DNA of 64,000 nucleotides from CAWHJN01 sp963829705. GTDB lineage: Bacteria > Bacteroidota > Rhodothermia > Rhodothermales > BA12. Shown one piece after another: positions 10,483-20,484 of the stretch. Every line of letters begins with the position of its first letter. Position 1 is the first letter of the stretch. The DNA lies in NCBI GenBank assembly GCA_963829705.1, contig CAWHJN010000004.1:248001-312000 (forward strand). Direction: 5' to 3'. The notes beneath the pieces are model-generated. The model was not told the origin of the DNA and ran no database searches. It worked only from the letters and a program-made list of their open reading frames with translations. A program made the translations under genes and the position numbers.

Positions 10483-10560
10483 AGGTTGGAGGTTGGAAGA
10501 GGCAGCGTGTCTTTCGATTCCAACCTCCAGCTCCACGTTCCAACCTCTACCCTCTACCCC
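10478..10560 (+). repeat. Composite intergenic element between the permease genes (inverted-repeat bracket)
   Basis: The whole gap is made of nested inverted repeats. A perfect 12-bp pair GTAGAGGTTGGA (10479-10490) / TCCAACCTCTAC (10540-10551) encloses a perfect 11-bp pair GGAGGTTGGAA (10488-10498) / TTCCAACCTCC (10518-10528). The left, purine-rich block includes the malF stop and the right, pyrimidine-rich block ends at the malG start. It is one of the clearest copies of the element family described in the findings. Confidence 0.8.
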
Positions 10561-11382
10561 ATGAATCGCACCGGCACCCGCATCGGCCTCTACGCGCTGC
10601 TCATCCTGGGCAGCGTGCTGACGCTGATCCCGCTCGCGTGGATGGTGTCGGCGTCGCTGATGCCAACGGGGGAGGCGAACGTGTTTCCGCCGCGCTTTTG
10701 GCCCTCCGCGCCCACCACCGAGCACTACCGGGCGCTGTTCGTGCGGATGAACCTGGGGCGCTACCTCCTCAACAGCGCCGTGCTGTCGGTGAGCGTGACG
10801 CTGATTTCGCTGCTCGTCAACGCGATGGCGGGCTATGCCTTCGCCAAGCTGCGCTTCAAGGGGCGCGACAAGCTGTTTCGCGTGCTGCTGGCCGCGCTCG
10901 TCGTGCCCGCGCAGATCACGATGCTGCCGTTGTTTCTGCTGCTCAAAGAGCTGGGCTTTATCAACACGTACTGGGGCATCCTCGTGCCCGGCTTGGCGAG
11001 CGTCTTCGGCATCTTCCTCATCCGCCAGTACGCACTCTCCATCCCCGACGACCTCATCGACGCGGCGCGGATCGACGGCGCGGGCGAAGCGCGCATTTTT
11101 GCGACCGTCGTGCTGCCGCTGCTCAAACCCATCCTCGTCACGCTGGCGGTCTTCACGTTCATGGGCGTCTGGAACGATTTCCTGTGGCCGCTCATCGTGC
11201 TCACGGACGATTCGATGTACACGCTGCCGGTGGCGCTGGCGAACCTGTCGGGCGAGCGGGCGCAGGACACCGAGTTGATGATGGCGGGGTCGGTGCTGAC
11301 GGTGATGCCGGTGCTGCTGGTGTTTCTGGCGCTGCAACGGTTCTACATCGAGGGCATCATGCTGGGGAGCGTGAAAGGATGA
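10561..11382 (+). CDS. ABC sugar transporter permease, MalG type
   Basis: A 273-residue permease with six predicted membrane segments. ATG 10561 begins MNRTGTRIGLYALLILG; starts further upstream would translate the intergenic repeat. The EAA-like loop reads DAARIDGAGEARIF. The C-terminus RFYIEGIMLGSVKG is typical of MalG-family proteins. It works with the binding protein and the MalF-type permease; the energising ATPase is not in the window. The 3' end abuts the remnant of a transposase on the other strand. Confidence 0.9.
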   Translation: MNRTGTRIGLYALLILGSVLTLIPLAWMVSASLMPTGEANVFPPRFWPSAPTTEHYRALFVRMNLGRYLLNSAVLSVSVTLISLLVNAMAGYAFAKLRFKGRDKLFRVLLAALVVPAQITMLPLFLLLKELGFINTYWGILVPGLASVFGIFLIRQYALSIPDDLIDAARIDGAGEARIFATVVLPLLKPILVTLAVFTFMGVWNDFLWPLIVLTDDSMYTLPVALANLSGERAQDTELMMAGSVLTVMPVLLVFLALQRFYIEGIMLGSVKG

Positions 11383-11390
11383 GGGGCCTT

Positions 11391-11666
11391 GTGTTCGATA
11401 GTCCACCGAGCCTGAAGTTCGATGATCCACACGATGCCATGCACGTGGTCGAGCATGACGACGAACGCATCCAGCGCCACGTACGCGCGCAACGCCGCCG
11501 CCCGATCCCATTCCTCCACCACGATTCGCCCCCGCGCCGACAGATGTACCCGCCTCTCCACGACATGACCGAACAGCGGCTCCTGCTCCCGCGCGCGGAC
11601 CGTCCCGAAGTACGCCCCGGCGACGCGGTAATCGAACAGCAGCAGGCGGACGGAGCGGCGGTGCAT
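11391..11666 (-). pseudogene. Truncated REP-associated (RAYT/Y1, IS200-like) transposase remnant
   Basis: Reading the minus strand from ATG 11666 gives RRSVRLLLFDYRVAGAYF, LFGHVV, GRIVVEEWDRAAALR and DAFVVMLDHVHGIVWI. This is the N-terminal part of a RAYT/TnpA_REP protein. The HxH of the HUH nuclease is present as DHVHGI, but the downstream catalytic tyrosine region is missing. After about residue 82 the sequence becomes unrelated and runs into the malG 3' end. RAYTs mobilise short palindromic REP-like repeats, which are abundant in this window. The remnant also overlaps the first codons of the next + strand gene. Confidence 0.7.
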
Positions 11667-14600
11667 GACAGAAACCCTCGCCTCAAGACGCACTTCGCCG
11701 CACTCTGTACCCTGCTCGCGCTGCTGCTCGCCGCCGCGCCCGCGCACGCACAGCGGCAGGTGCTCGACGACTTTTCCGACCTCTCCGCGTGGACGACGGC
11801 GACCGCTCCGGGCGTGACGGCGCGGATCCGCGAAGAAAACGGCGCGCTGCGGCTCGACTTCGACTTCGGCGAGGGCGGCGGCTACGCCATCGCCCGCCGC
11901 GACCTCTCGCTCGCCATCCCGGACAATTACCGCCTCAGCTACCGGGTCCGCGCTGATTCGCGCCTCAACGACCTCGAATTCAAACTCGTCGACCCGAGTG
12001 GCGAGAACGTGTGGTGGCACAACCGGCGGCAGTTCGCCTTCCCGACCACGTGGCAGACGCTCACCACGCGCCCGCGCCACGTCTCGTTCGCCTGGGGTCC
12101 GACGCAGGATCGAACGCTGCGCGAGGTCGGCTCCGTCGAGTTCGTCGTCGCCGCCGTCGAGGGCGGCAGGGGCACGCTGTGGATCGACGACTTCGTGTTC
12201 GAAAAACTGCCACCGCCCACGCCGCCCCAGAAGCCCCGCGTGAAGGCCAGCGGCGGACAGGTCGGCGCGGCCGTTCTCGATGGGGTGAGCGGGTGGGCGG
12301 TTCCGCGCGGGTCGCCGTCGCTGACGCTCGATTTCGGCGAGCCACGAGAGTTTGGCGGCGTTGTGCTCGAAAGCGCTGCGCCGTCCGCAGAGGGTGACGC
12401 TCACTTCCGCGTGCTGCGCTCCGACGATGGGCGGCGCTGGGACGTGCTCGTTCCGCTGCGGCGGCTCGAACCGCGCCAGGCATTCTATCTGCCCGAGCAC
12501 GAGGCGCGCTTTGTCCGGCTTGAAGTAGAGGCGGCAGGCGCGGCGCGCGTCACGCGCTTCGCCGTGTTGCCCAAAGAAGTCGGCTATTCGCCCAACGCGT
12601 ATTTCGCCTACCTCTCTGAAAGCGCACCGCAGGGCACGTTTCCCGCGTACTTCGACTCGACGCAGGTGTACTGGACGGTGACGGGCGAGGCGGGGGCGAT
12701 GGAGGAACTGCTCGTCGGGCAGACCGGGAGCGTCGAGCTGCGCAAGGGCGCCTTCAGCGCCGAGCCGTTCTGGCAGCACGCCGGGCAGGCGCGGAGCTGG
12801 GCCGACGCCGGGCACACGCAGCGCCTCCTCGACCGTCTGCCCATCCCCGTCGTCACGCGCTCCTATCCCGACAGCACGCACCTCGACGTGACGGCGTTTG
12901 TCCACGACGGGCAGGGCGTCGTCCGCTACGTGGCCCACAACGCCACCGGCGCAGCGCGCAACGACACGCTGCTCGTGCTGCTGCGTCCCTTCCAGGTCAA
13001 CCCACCGTGGCAGTTCCTCAACGGCGTCGGCGGCGTGGGCGCACTCGGCGGCGTCCGCGCGACGGGCGAGGCGGGGCGCTTTGCCCTCGACGGCTACCGT
13101 GGCACCTTCGACACGTATCCGGCGGCGCGTGGCGTGGCGTCGTGCTCGTACGAGGCGGGGCGGAGCGTGCTGATGCTTTCTGGAAGGGATACCTGCGCCG
13201 AAACCGAAGAACCGTCGGCGTGGCAGGAGCACGCTTTCGTGTTTCCCCTCAACCTGGCCCCCGGCGCGCGCGACACGTTCTACGTCGCCCTCCCGATGGA
13301 GCCCGACGCGCCGACGCGGTGGCGGCTCGACCGCGGCCTCGGCGCACCTCGACAGCGCCCGCGCCGACTGGAGATCCCGCCTCGAACGGGTGCAACTGCG
13401 CGTGCCGAACTCCGACCTCGTCGAGACGATGCGTGCCAACCTCGCCTACGTGCTCATCAACCAGGACGGCCCCTCGCTCCAGCCCGGCAGCCGCTCGTAC
13501 GACCGCTCGTGGATTCGGGATGGCGCGCTCACCAGCGCCGCGCTCCTACGCCTCGGCCTGTGGGAGGAGGTCAAAACCTTTCTTGAATGGTACGCGCCCT
13601 ACCAGTACGAGAGCGGCTACGTGCCATGCTGCGTGAGCGCGCTGGGGGCCGGCCCCACGCCCGAGCACGACAGCCACGGGCAACTCGTCTACGGCATCGC
13701 CGAGTACGTCCGCTTCACGCGCGACCGGGCCTTCGCCGAGAAGATGTGGCCGCACGTCGAGAAAGCCGTGGCGTTCATGGACACGCTCCGCGCCACGCAC
13801 CGGACGGCCGCCTACCGGTCCGACACGCTCCGCGCCTACTACGACCTGCTGCCCGCGTCGATCTCGCACGAGGGCTACTCGGAGCGCCCGATGCACTCGT
13901 TCTGGGACTACGCCTTCGCCCTCAAAGGCTACAAAGACGCCGCCTACCTCGCGCATTTCCTCGAAAAGCCCGATGCTGCCGACTACGACGCCCGCGCCGA
14001 CACCTTCCGCGCGACGCTGAAGCAGAGCTACGAGCTGGCGATGGAAAAAGAGAACATCGACTACCTGCCCGGCTCCGTCGAGCTGGGCGACTTCGACGCC
14101 ACTTCCACCACCACGCTCGTCTCTCCGGCGGGCGCCGCCGACCTGCTGCCGGATGCGCTCGAAACCACGTTCAGTCGCTACATGGACTATTTCCGGCAGC
14201 GACGTGATGGCGAGATCGCGTGGGACAACTACACGCCCTACGAGTGGCGCGTCGCGGGCACGCTCGTCCGGCTGGGGCGGATCGAGGAGGCCAACGAGGT
14301 CTTCGACTTCTTCTTCGGCGACCGCCGCCCGATCGAGTGGCGGCACTGGGCCGAGGTCGTCTGGCACGACGCCTCCGCGCCGCGCTTTATCGGCGACATG
14401 CCGCACACGTGGGTGGGCAGCGACTTCATGCGCTCGGCGCTCGACCTGTTCGCGTTCGAGGACGACGAAGACGCGCTCGTCGTGGGCGCGGGGCTGCGGG
14501 CGGGCTGGCTCGAAGCGCCCGGCGGCGTCGCCATCGAGGGACTGCACACGTGGTTCGGGCCGCTGACGTACACCGCCGCTCGCACGGGCGACACGCTCGT

Positions 14601-14766
14601 GTTCACCTTCGCGCCCGGACTTCAGGCGCCACCCGGCGGGCTGGTGCTGCGGCCCGTCTACGGCGCGGCGCGGCGCGTCGAGGCCGACGGCCAGCCGGTC
14701 GCATCCGCGCCCGACGGCTCCGTGCGCCTGTCCACCGTGCCTGCCCGCGTCACGTTCCGCTACTGA
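11661..14766 (+). CDS. Secreted discoidin-domain protein with C-terminal (alpha/alpha)6 hydrolase-like domain, frameshifted
   Basis: About 1034 residues. GTG 11661 is the likely start because it gives a signal peptide ending AAPAHAQ; no ATG in this frame fits. The N-terminal third is a beta-sandwich sugar-binding-like region, then an F5/8 type C (discoidin) domain around residues 200-310 (LTLDFGEPREFGGVVLES, FVRLEVEAAG). The C-terminal half is a six-hairpin hydrolase-like domain (SYDRSWIRDGALTSAALL, YWEEVK-like helices, MPHTWVGSDF). The frame changes by one extra base between about 13335 and 13345, just before HLDSARADWRSRLERVQL. Proteins of this architecture are annotated only as coagulation factor 5/8 domain proteins. 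A role in glycan trimming is inferred from the fold and the surrounding locus. Confidence 0.75.
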
Positions 14767-14804
14767 ACTTCTCCAAAGACTCCGGCCTGTCCGCCGTTCT
14801 GCTC

Positions 14805-17800
14805 ATGTCCGCACCCACTTCCGACGTTTCGACTTCCGACCTCGTCCACCTCACCAACGGCACGCTCGGCGCGCGCGTGACGCCCGGCGGAGGAGGCTAC
14901 GCTGCGCTCGGCGACCTCGCCCTGACGCGCTTCACGCCCGACGCCACCACCGATGCCGACGGCCTCGACCTCTACCTCCGCGACGTGGACACGGGCGAGA
15001 CGTGGCGCGTGAACCGCCGCGCCGATACCGTGACGATGCGCGAGAAGCAGGTCGTCTTCGAGACGCAGAAGAACGGCATCACGAGCCGCCTCATCGTCGC
15101 CGTCGCGCCGCACGCCGACTGCCTCGTGCAGCGCCTCGCGCTCACCCACGACGGCGACGCGCCGCGCACGCTGGAAGTCACGACGTACGCCGAGATCGCC
15201 CTCAACACGCTCGGTGGCGACCGGGCGCACCCGGCGTTCTCGAAGCTGTTCGTGCAGACGGATTACGAGGCGAACCTCCAGGCCCTCGTCGCTGAGCGCC
15301 GCCTCCGCAGCCCCGACGACACGCCCGTGGCGCTCGTCCACACGCTCGTCGCCGACGACGGCGCGCAGGAGCCGCCGCGTTTCGAGACCGACCGGATGCG
15401 CTTCCTCGGACGCGGCGGCACGCGCCACGCACCGCACGCCCTCAATGGCGGCGCGCTCACGCAAACGGCAGGCGCCGTGCTCGACCCCGTCTTCGCCCTG
15501 CAACGCCGCGTGACGCTCATGCCCGGCGCGACGCAGCGGCTGACGGCGTGCTACGCCGCCGCGCCCACACGCGCCCAGGCCTTCGCCGCGCTGTTTCCGT
15601 GCCTCTCCGGCGCGCGCGCAAAGGCCGTCGTGCAGGCCACGCACGGCGATGCTGCCACGACCGTCGAGCACGAAAAACCCGATGCCGCGCGCTACCGCAA
15701 CGTCGAGGCTCCCGCCGAGACGCCGCCCGCGCCGGATGGCGGCGACCTCCTGTTCGGCAACGGCTACGGCGGCTTCACGCCCGACGGACGGGCGTACGAG
15801 GTGCGCGTGTTTCCCGGCGAGCACCTGCCGCCGCTGCCGTGGACGAATGTGCTCGCCAACGAGCGCGTCGGCTGCATCGTGAGCGAGCGCGGGATCGTCA
15901 ACTCGTGGAGCGCCAACAGCCGCGAGAACCGCCTCACGCCGTGGTCCAACGACCCCGTCGCCGACGTACCCGGCGAGATGCTTTTCGTGCGCGACGAGGA
16001 GGCGAAAACGTACTGGTCGCTCACGCCCGGCCCGGCGGGGCGGCCCGCGTGGCACACCGTGACGCACGGCTGGGGCTTCTCGTCGTTCGAATGCGAGGAC
16101 GACGGGCTGAAGCAGAACGTGACCGTCTTCGCCGCCCCCGACGCCCCGGCCCGTCTGGCCGACGTGACGCTCGAAAACACCGGCAGCACGCCGCGCCACC
16201 TGACGGTCTTTGCCTACGCCCGGCTCGTCCTCGGCGGGTTGCCGCACGAGACGGGCGCGCACGTCGAGACGAGGGCAGAGGAGCGGCGTGCTCTACGCCA
16301 CCAACGCGCAGCGCGGCGAGTTTTCCGACGGCGTGGCCTTCTCGGCGCTCCACGGCGCGGGAGAGGCCTCGCACACGACGGATCGGCGGGCGTTCCTGGG
16401 CGACGAAGGCCGCGAAGACGCGCCGCACGCCGTCACGCACGCCGATGCGCTCGACGGCGCCACCGAGCCCGGCGGCGATCCGTGCGTGGCCCACGCCCGC
16501 ACCTTCACGCTTGCGCCCGGCGAAACGTGGCGCGGGGGCTGGGTGCTCGGCGAGGCCGACGGCCACGACGCGGCCCGGAAAACCGCCGCCCACTTCGCGG
16601 GCGCCGACGCCCGGAACGCCGCGCTCGAAAAAAGCAAAACCTTCTGGCGCGGCCTCGCGGACGCCGTGCAGGTCGAGACGCCCGTGCCCGCGCTTGACCT
16701 CATGCTCAACGGCTGGCTTATCTACCAGAACCTCGTGTGCCGCATCTGGGCACGGTCGGCGTTTTACCAGAGCGGCGGCGCGTACGGCTTCCGCGACCAA
16801 CTCCAGGATTCGTCCGCCCTCGTGTTTGCCTTCCCCGCACGCGCGCGCCAGCAGATCCTCATCAACGCCGCGCACCAGTTTCCCGAGGGCGACGTGCTCC
16901 ACTGGTGGCACCCGCCGCTCTCGAAAGGCATCCGCACGCGCTTCGCCGACGACCTGCTGTGGCTGCCCTACCTCGCCGCGCAGTACGTCGAGGCGACGGG
17001 CGATGCGAGTGTGCTGGACGAAGAGACGCCCTTTGTCGATGCCCGCCGGCTGGAAAAAGGCGAGGACGAGGTCTTCCTGATTCCCGAAAGGCTCGAAAAG
17101 ACAGCGACCGTCTACGAGCACGCCTGCCTCGCCATCGACCGCTCGCTCAAAACCGGCGCACACGGCCTGCCGCTGATGGGCGTGGGCGACTGGAACGACG
17201 GCATGAACCGCGTGGGCCGCGAAGGCAAGGGCGAGAGCGTGTGGATGGGCTTTTTCCTGTACGACATCCTGGGCCGCTGGCTGCCGTTCGTTGAGGAGCG
17301 CGGCGACGAGAAGCGTGCCGACGCCTACCGACGTCACCGTGCCCACCTGCTCGAACACCTCAACCGCGAGGGCGACGGCTGGGACGGCCAGTGGTACCGC
17401 CGCGCCTACTACGACGACGGCGCACCGCTCGGCTCGAAAGACAGCGACGAAGGCCAGATCGACGCGCTCGCGCAGGCGTGGTCGGTGCTCTCCGGTGCCG
17501 CCCCGCCCGACAAAGCCGCCCTCGCCCTTGATGCGATGGAAACGCGCCTCGTCGATGAAGATGCGGGCATCATCCGGTTGCTCACGCCCGCCTTCGACAA
17601 AACGCCCCACGACCCCGGCTACATCAAAGGCTACCTGCCCGGCGTGCGCGAGAACGGCGGCCAGTACACCCACGCCGCGCTGTGGGCCGTCCGCGCGCTG
17701 GCACAGGCAGGCCGCTGCGACCGCGCCGCGCACCTGCTCGAAATGCTCAGCCCGGTCTCGCACACGGCCACGCGCGAAAAAGCCGACGTCTACAAATCCG

Positions 17801-18162
17801 AGCCGTACGTCATCGCCGCCGACGTGTACGGCGTGGCCCCGCACGTGGGGCGCGGCGGGTGGACGTGGTACACCGGCTCGGCGGGGTGGATGTACCGCGT
17901 GGGGTTGGAGAGCATCCTCGGCCTGCGCCTCGAAAACGGCACACACCTCGTCATCTCGCCCTGCATCCCCGACAATTGGCCCGGCTTCACCGCCACGCTG
18001 CGCCTGCCGAACGGCCCCACGGTGCGCGTCGAGGTGACGAACCCCGATGGATGCGCCGTGCGCGTCGTGCGGGCAGAGGGCGCGGAAGTAGAGAAAGGCG
18101 TGGCGCGGCTGCGGCTGCCGAAAACAGGCGAGTCGACAGTGCGCGTGACGCTGGGCGCGTAG
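14805..18162 (+). CDS. GH94 phosphorylase, probable 1,2-beta-oligoglucan phosphorylase, frameshifted
   Basis: About 1118 residues, matching the length of known 1,2-beta-oligoglucan phosphorylases (SOGP, EC 2.4.1.333) and the C-terminal part of cyclic beta-1,2-glucan synthases. It has no signal peptide, so it is cytoplasmic. The GH94 (alpha/alpha)6 barrel has GFRDQLQD, HQFPEGDVLHWWHPP and GVGDWNDGMNRVG, the last holding the general-acid Asp. The family cleaves beta-1,2-glucans with phosphate to give alpha-glucose 1-phosphate. One extra base lies between about 16268 and 16285, just before SGVLYATNAQRGEF. The N-terminus MSAPTSDVSTSDL is encoded by units resembling the intergenic ACTTCCGAC repeat, so the true start may be slightly downstream. 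Beta-1,2 specificity is inferred from length and neighbours. Confidence 0.85.
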
Positions 18163-18347
18163 GTGCTATCGGGCTGCGGAAAACGAGATGGCACCCACAC
18201 CCACCACACCCGCCTCGCCATCCCTGGCGTCACGCTCGGCGGCCGAACGGCATCAGCATCGTCCTCGACGGCACCACGCTCGTGTGGGCCGAGATGCCCG
18301 CGCAGAAATTCGCGAGTGCCGTCCACGCGGTGAAGCGGTACGCATAG
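18163..18347 (+). pseudogene. Possible small gene remnant after the GH94 gene
   Basis: The 185 bases after the GH94 stop keep protein-like sequence in two frames: TRLAIPGVTLGG near 18210-18240, then NGISIVLDGTTLVWAEMPAQ continuing to KRYA and a stop at 18345-18347. Joining them needs the loss of one base near 18240. The pieces read like the end of a small protein but I do not recognise the family and see no convincing start. Confidence 0.3.
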
Positions 18348-18388
18348 AGACCCCAGCGGGTATATTCGACCCTATCTCTCTGCTGCCG

Positions 18389-19111
18389 ATGAACACCCTC
18401 ATGCTCTGCCGTCTGCTCGTCGCCCTCGCGGGCGTAGCCCTTCCTCTTCTCTCGCCGATGATGCCGTCTGCAACTGCTCAGGGGCAGGACTGGGCCGCGC
18501 TCGAACGCTACCGGGACGCCAACCAGCACCTCGCCCCGCCCGCGCAAGGCGAAAAGCGCGTCGTGTTCTACGGCGACTCTATCACCGATGCGTGGGCGGC
18601 GTATTTCGACGCGATGTTTCCCGGCAAACCGTACGTCGGGCGTGGCATCAGCGGACAGACGACGCCGCAGATGCTCGTGCGCTTCCGGCAGGACGTGGTG
18701 GCGCTCGACCCGGCGGTCGTCGTCATCCTCGCGGGCACCAACGACCTCGCGGGCAACACCGGCCCTTCATCGCAGGCGATGATCGAGGACAACCTGAAGT
18801 CGATGGTCGAGATCGCGCAGGCGAATGGCATCCGCGTCGTGCTCGCCTCTGTGCTGCCCGCGTCGGACTACCCGTGGAAACCCGGCCTCGACCCCGGCCC
18901 GAAAATCGTGGCGCTCAACGCCTGGATGAAAACCTACGCCGCCGCCCACGGCCTCGTCTACCTCGACTACCACGCAGCGATGGCGGACGAGACGCTGGGG
19001 TTGCCGAAGTCGCTGTCCGAGGACGGCGTACACCCGACCGAGGCCGGGTACCGCTTGATGGCCCCGCTGGCCGAAAAAGCCATTGCCGAGGCGCTGCGCG
19101 CGCGCGAATAG
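18389..19111 (+). CDS. Secreted SGNH/GDSL hydrolase
   Basis: A 240-residue exported SGNH esterase (hydrophobic N-terminus LVALAGVALPLL, cleavage near SATAQG). All family blocks are present: VVFYGDSITD (Ser nucleophile), GRGISGQTT (Gly), AGTNDLAG (Asn) and DGVHPTEAGY (Asp/His). Such enzymes deacylate sugars, lipids or polysaccharides. It is a separate gene from the SGNH domain fused to the glucanase at 1-1.8 kb, giving the island two esterases. ATG 18389 follows a pyrimidine-rich leader. Confidence 0.88.
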   Translation: MNTLMLCRLLVALAGVALPLLSPMMPSATAQGQDWAALERYRDANQHLAPPAQGEKRVVFYGDSITDAWAAYFDAMFPGKPYVGRGISGQTTPQMLVRFRQDVVALDPAVVVILAGTNDLAGNTGPSSQAMIEDNLKSMVEIAQANGIRVVLASVLPASDYPWKPGLDPGPKIVALNAWMKTYAAAHGLVYLDYHAAMADETLGLPKSLSEDGVHPTEAGYRLMAPLAEKAIAEALRARE

Positions 19112-19156
19112 CCCCTCGGCAGGAGCGGGCGGTCTGGCGATCAACGAACCCGAAGC

Positions 19157-20470
19157 TCACGTGCGGAAGCGGCCCACCATCTGCTCCAGCGACGCGGCGA
19201 CGTCGGCGAGGTGTTCACCGGCGGTGAGGCTCTGGTAGGCCCCGGCAGCCGTCGTCTGCGCCACCTCGGCGACCACGTGCACGCCGCGTGCGGCCTCGTC
19301 GGTGCCCCGCGCGGCCTCCGTCACGTTGCGCGCGATCTCGCTCGTTACGGCGGTCTGCTCTTCCATCGCCACGGCCACGCAGGCGTTGAAGGCGCCCAGG
19401 CGGCCCACCACGTCCACCATCTGCTGAATCCCGCCCGAGGCGGCCGCGATGTGCCGCTGCACGCCCGCCACCCGCGCGGCGATCTCCTGCGTGGCGGTGG
19501 CCGTCTGCGTGGCGAGCTGCCCCACTTCTTTGGCCACTACCTCGAAGCCCCTGCCCGCCTCGCCCGCCCGCGCCGCCTCGATGGTGGCGTTGAGCGCCAG
19601 CAGGTTGGTCTGCCGGGCGATGGAGGTGATCAGGTTCACCACGGCGCCGATCTCGGACGAGTGCCGGGTGAGTTCCTCTATTTCCTGCACGGTGCCGGCC
19701 ACCGAGCGCGCGGCCTCTTCGCTCACCACGTGCGCCTCGTGCAACTGCCGGTTGATCTCGTGGATGCTGGTGGACATCTCCTCGGCGGCGACGGCGACAC
19801 TCTGCACGTTCTGACCCGCCTGCATACTGGCCGCCGACACGCTCTGCACCTGCCCCGACGTTTCCTCGGCGGCGCTGGAGAGCGTCCGGCTCGTCGCGCA
19901 GATCTCGGCGCTGGAGGCCGCGAGCGTGGCGGAGGTGTCGCGGATCTGCGCCAGCACGTCGCGCAGCGAAGCGGTCATCTGGTTGAAGCTCTCCTGCAGG
20001 CGGCCATAGGCCCCGCTGTACGTGCCCGTGAGGGCGCCCGTGAAATCGCCCTCGGCCATCTCGCGCAGCAGCACGCTCACGTCTTCGAGCGCATCCGTCT
20101 TGGCCTTCATCTCGTCGGCGGCTCCGTTGAGGGTGCGCGCGCCCGATTTAAAGCTGCCGTGCATCCCGCGTTCGAGAAAGCGGCGGTAGAAGCGTCCGTC
20201 GCTGGCAGCGGCGAGCGACGCCGTGGACTCGCGCACGTAGGCATCGGTGAGGTCGAGCAGGTGGTTGACCGATAGGGCGACCTCGCCCAGCGCGCCGCTG
20301 CCGCGCATTCCCAGCACGCGCGGTTCGAGGTCGCCGGTGGCCGCGGCCTGGCACACCCGCGCGATGACGGTCAGTGCCTCGTTGTGGCGAGCCAGCTCGG
20401 CGCGCAGCGCTTCGTTTTCGCGCGCCATCGGCAGGCGCGCTTGCAGGCGGTGGAGAAAAGTGTGAAACAT
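19157..20470 (-). CDS. Soluble methyl-accepting chemotaxis protein (aerotaxis-type signalling half)
   Basis: A 437-residue MCP with no membrane span. The N-terminal ~170 residues contain HAMP-like helices. The C-terminal ~270 residues are the MCPsignal coiled coil, with the highly conserved hairpin tip SIARQTNLLALNATIEAARA that contacts CheA/CheW. It starts 14 nt after the stop of a PAS gene on the same strand. Together they look like an Aer receptor split into sensor (PAS) and signalling subunits. Its own stimulus-binding domain is absent, so the input probably comes from the PAS partner. No che genes are in the window. Confidence 0.88.
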   Translation of the reverse strand: MFHTFLHRLQARLPMARENEALRAELARHNEALTVIARVCQAAATGDLEPRVLGMRGSGALGEVALSVNHLLDLTDAYVRESTASLAAASDGRFYRRFLERGMHGSFKSGARTLNGAADEMKAKTDALEDVSVLLREMAEGDFTGALTGTYSGAYGRLQESFNQMTASLRDVLAQIRDTSATLAASSAEICATSRTLSSAAEETSGQVQSVSAASMQAGQNVQSVAVAAEEMSTSIHEINRQLHEAHVVSEEAARSVAGTVQEIEELTRHSSEIGAVVNLITSIARQTNLLALNATIEAARAGEAGRGFEVVAKEVGQLATQTATATQEIAARVAGVQRHIAAASGGIQQMVDVVGRLGAFNACVAVAMEEQTAVTSEIARNVTEAARGTDEAARGVHVVAEVAQTTAAGAYQSLTAGEHLADVAASLEQMVGRFRT

Positions 20471-20484
20471 GGGGGAGGGCGCGT

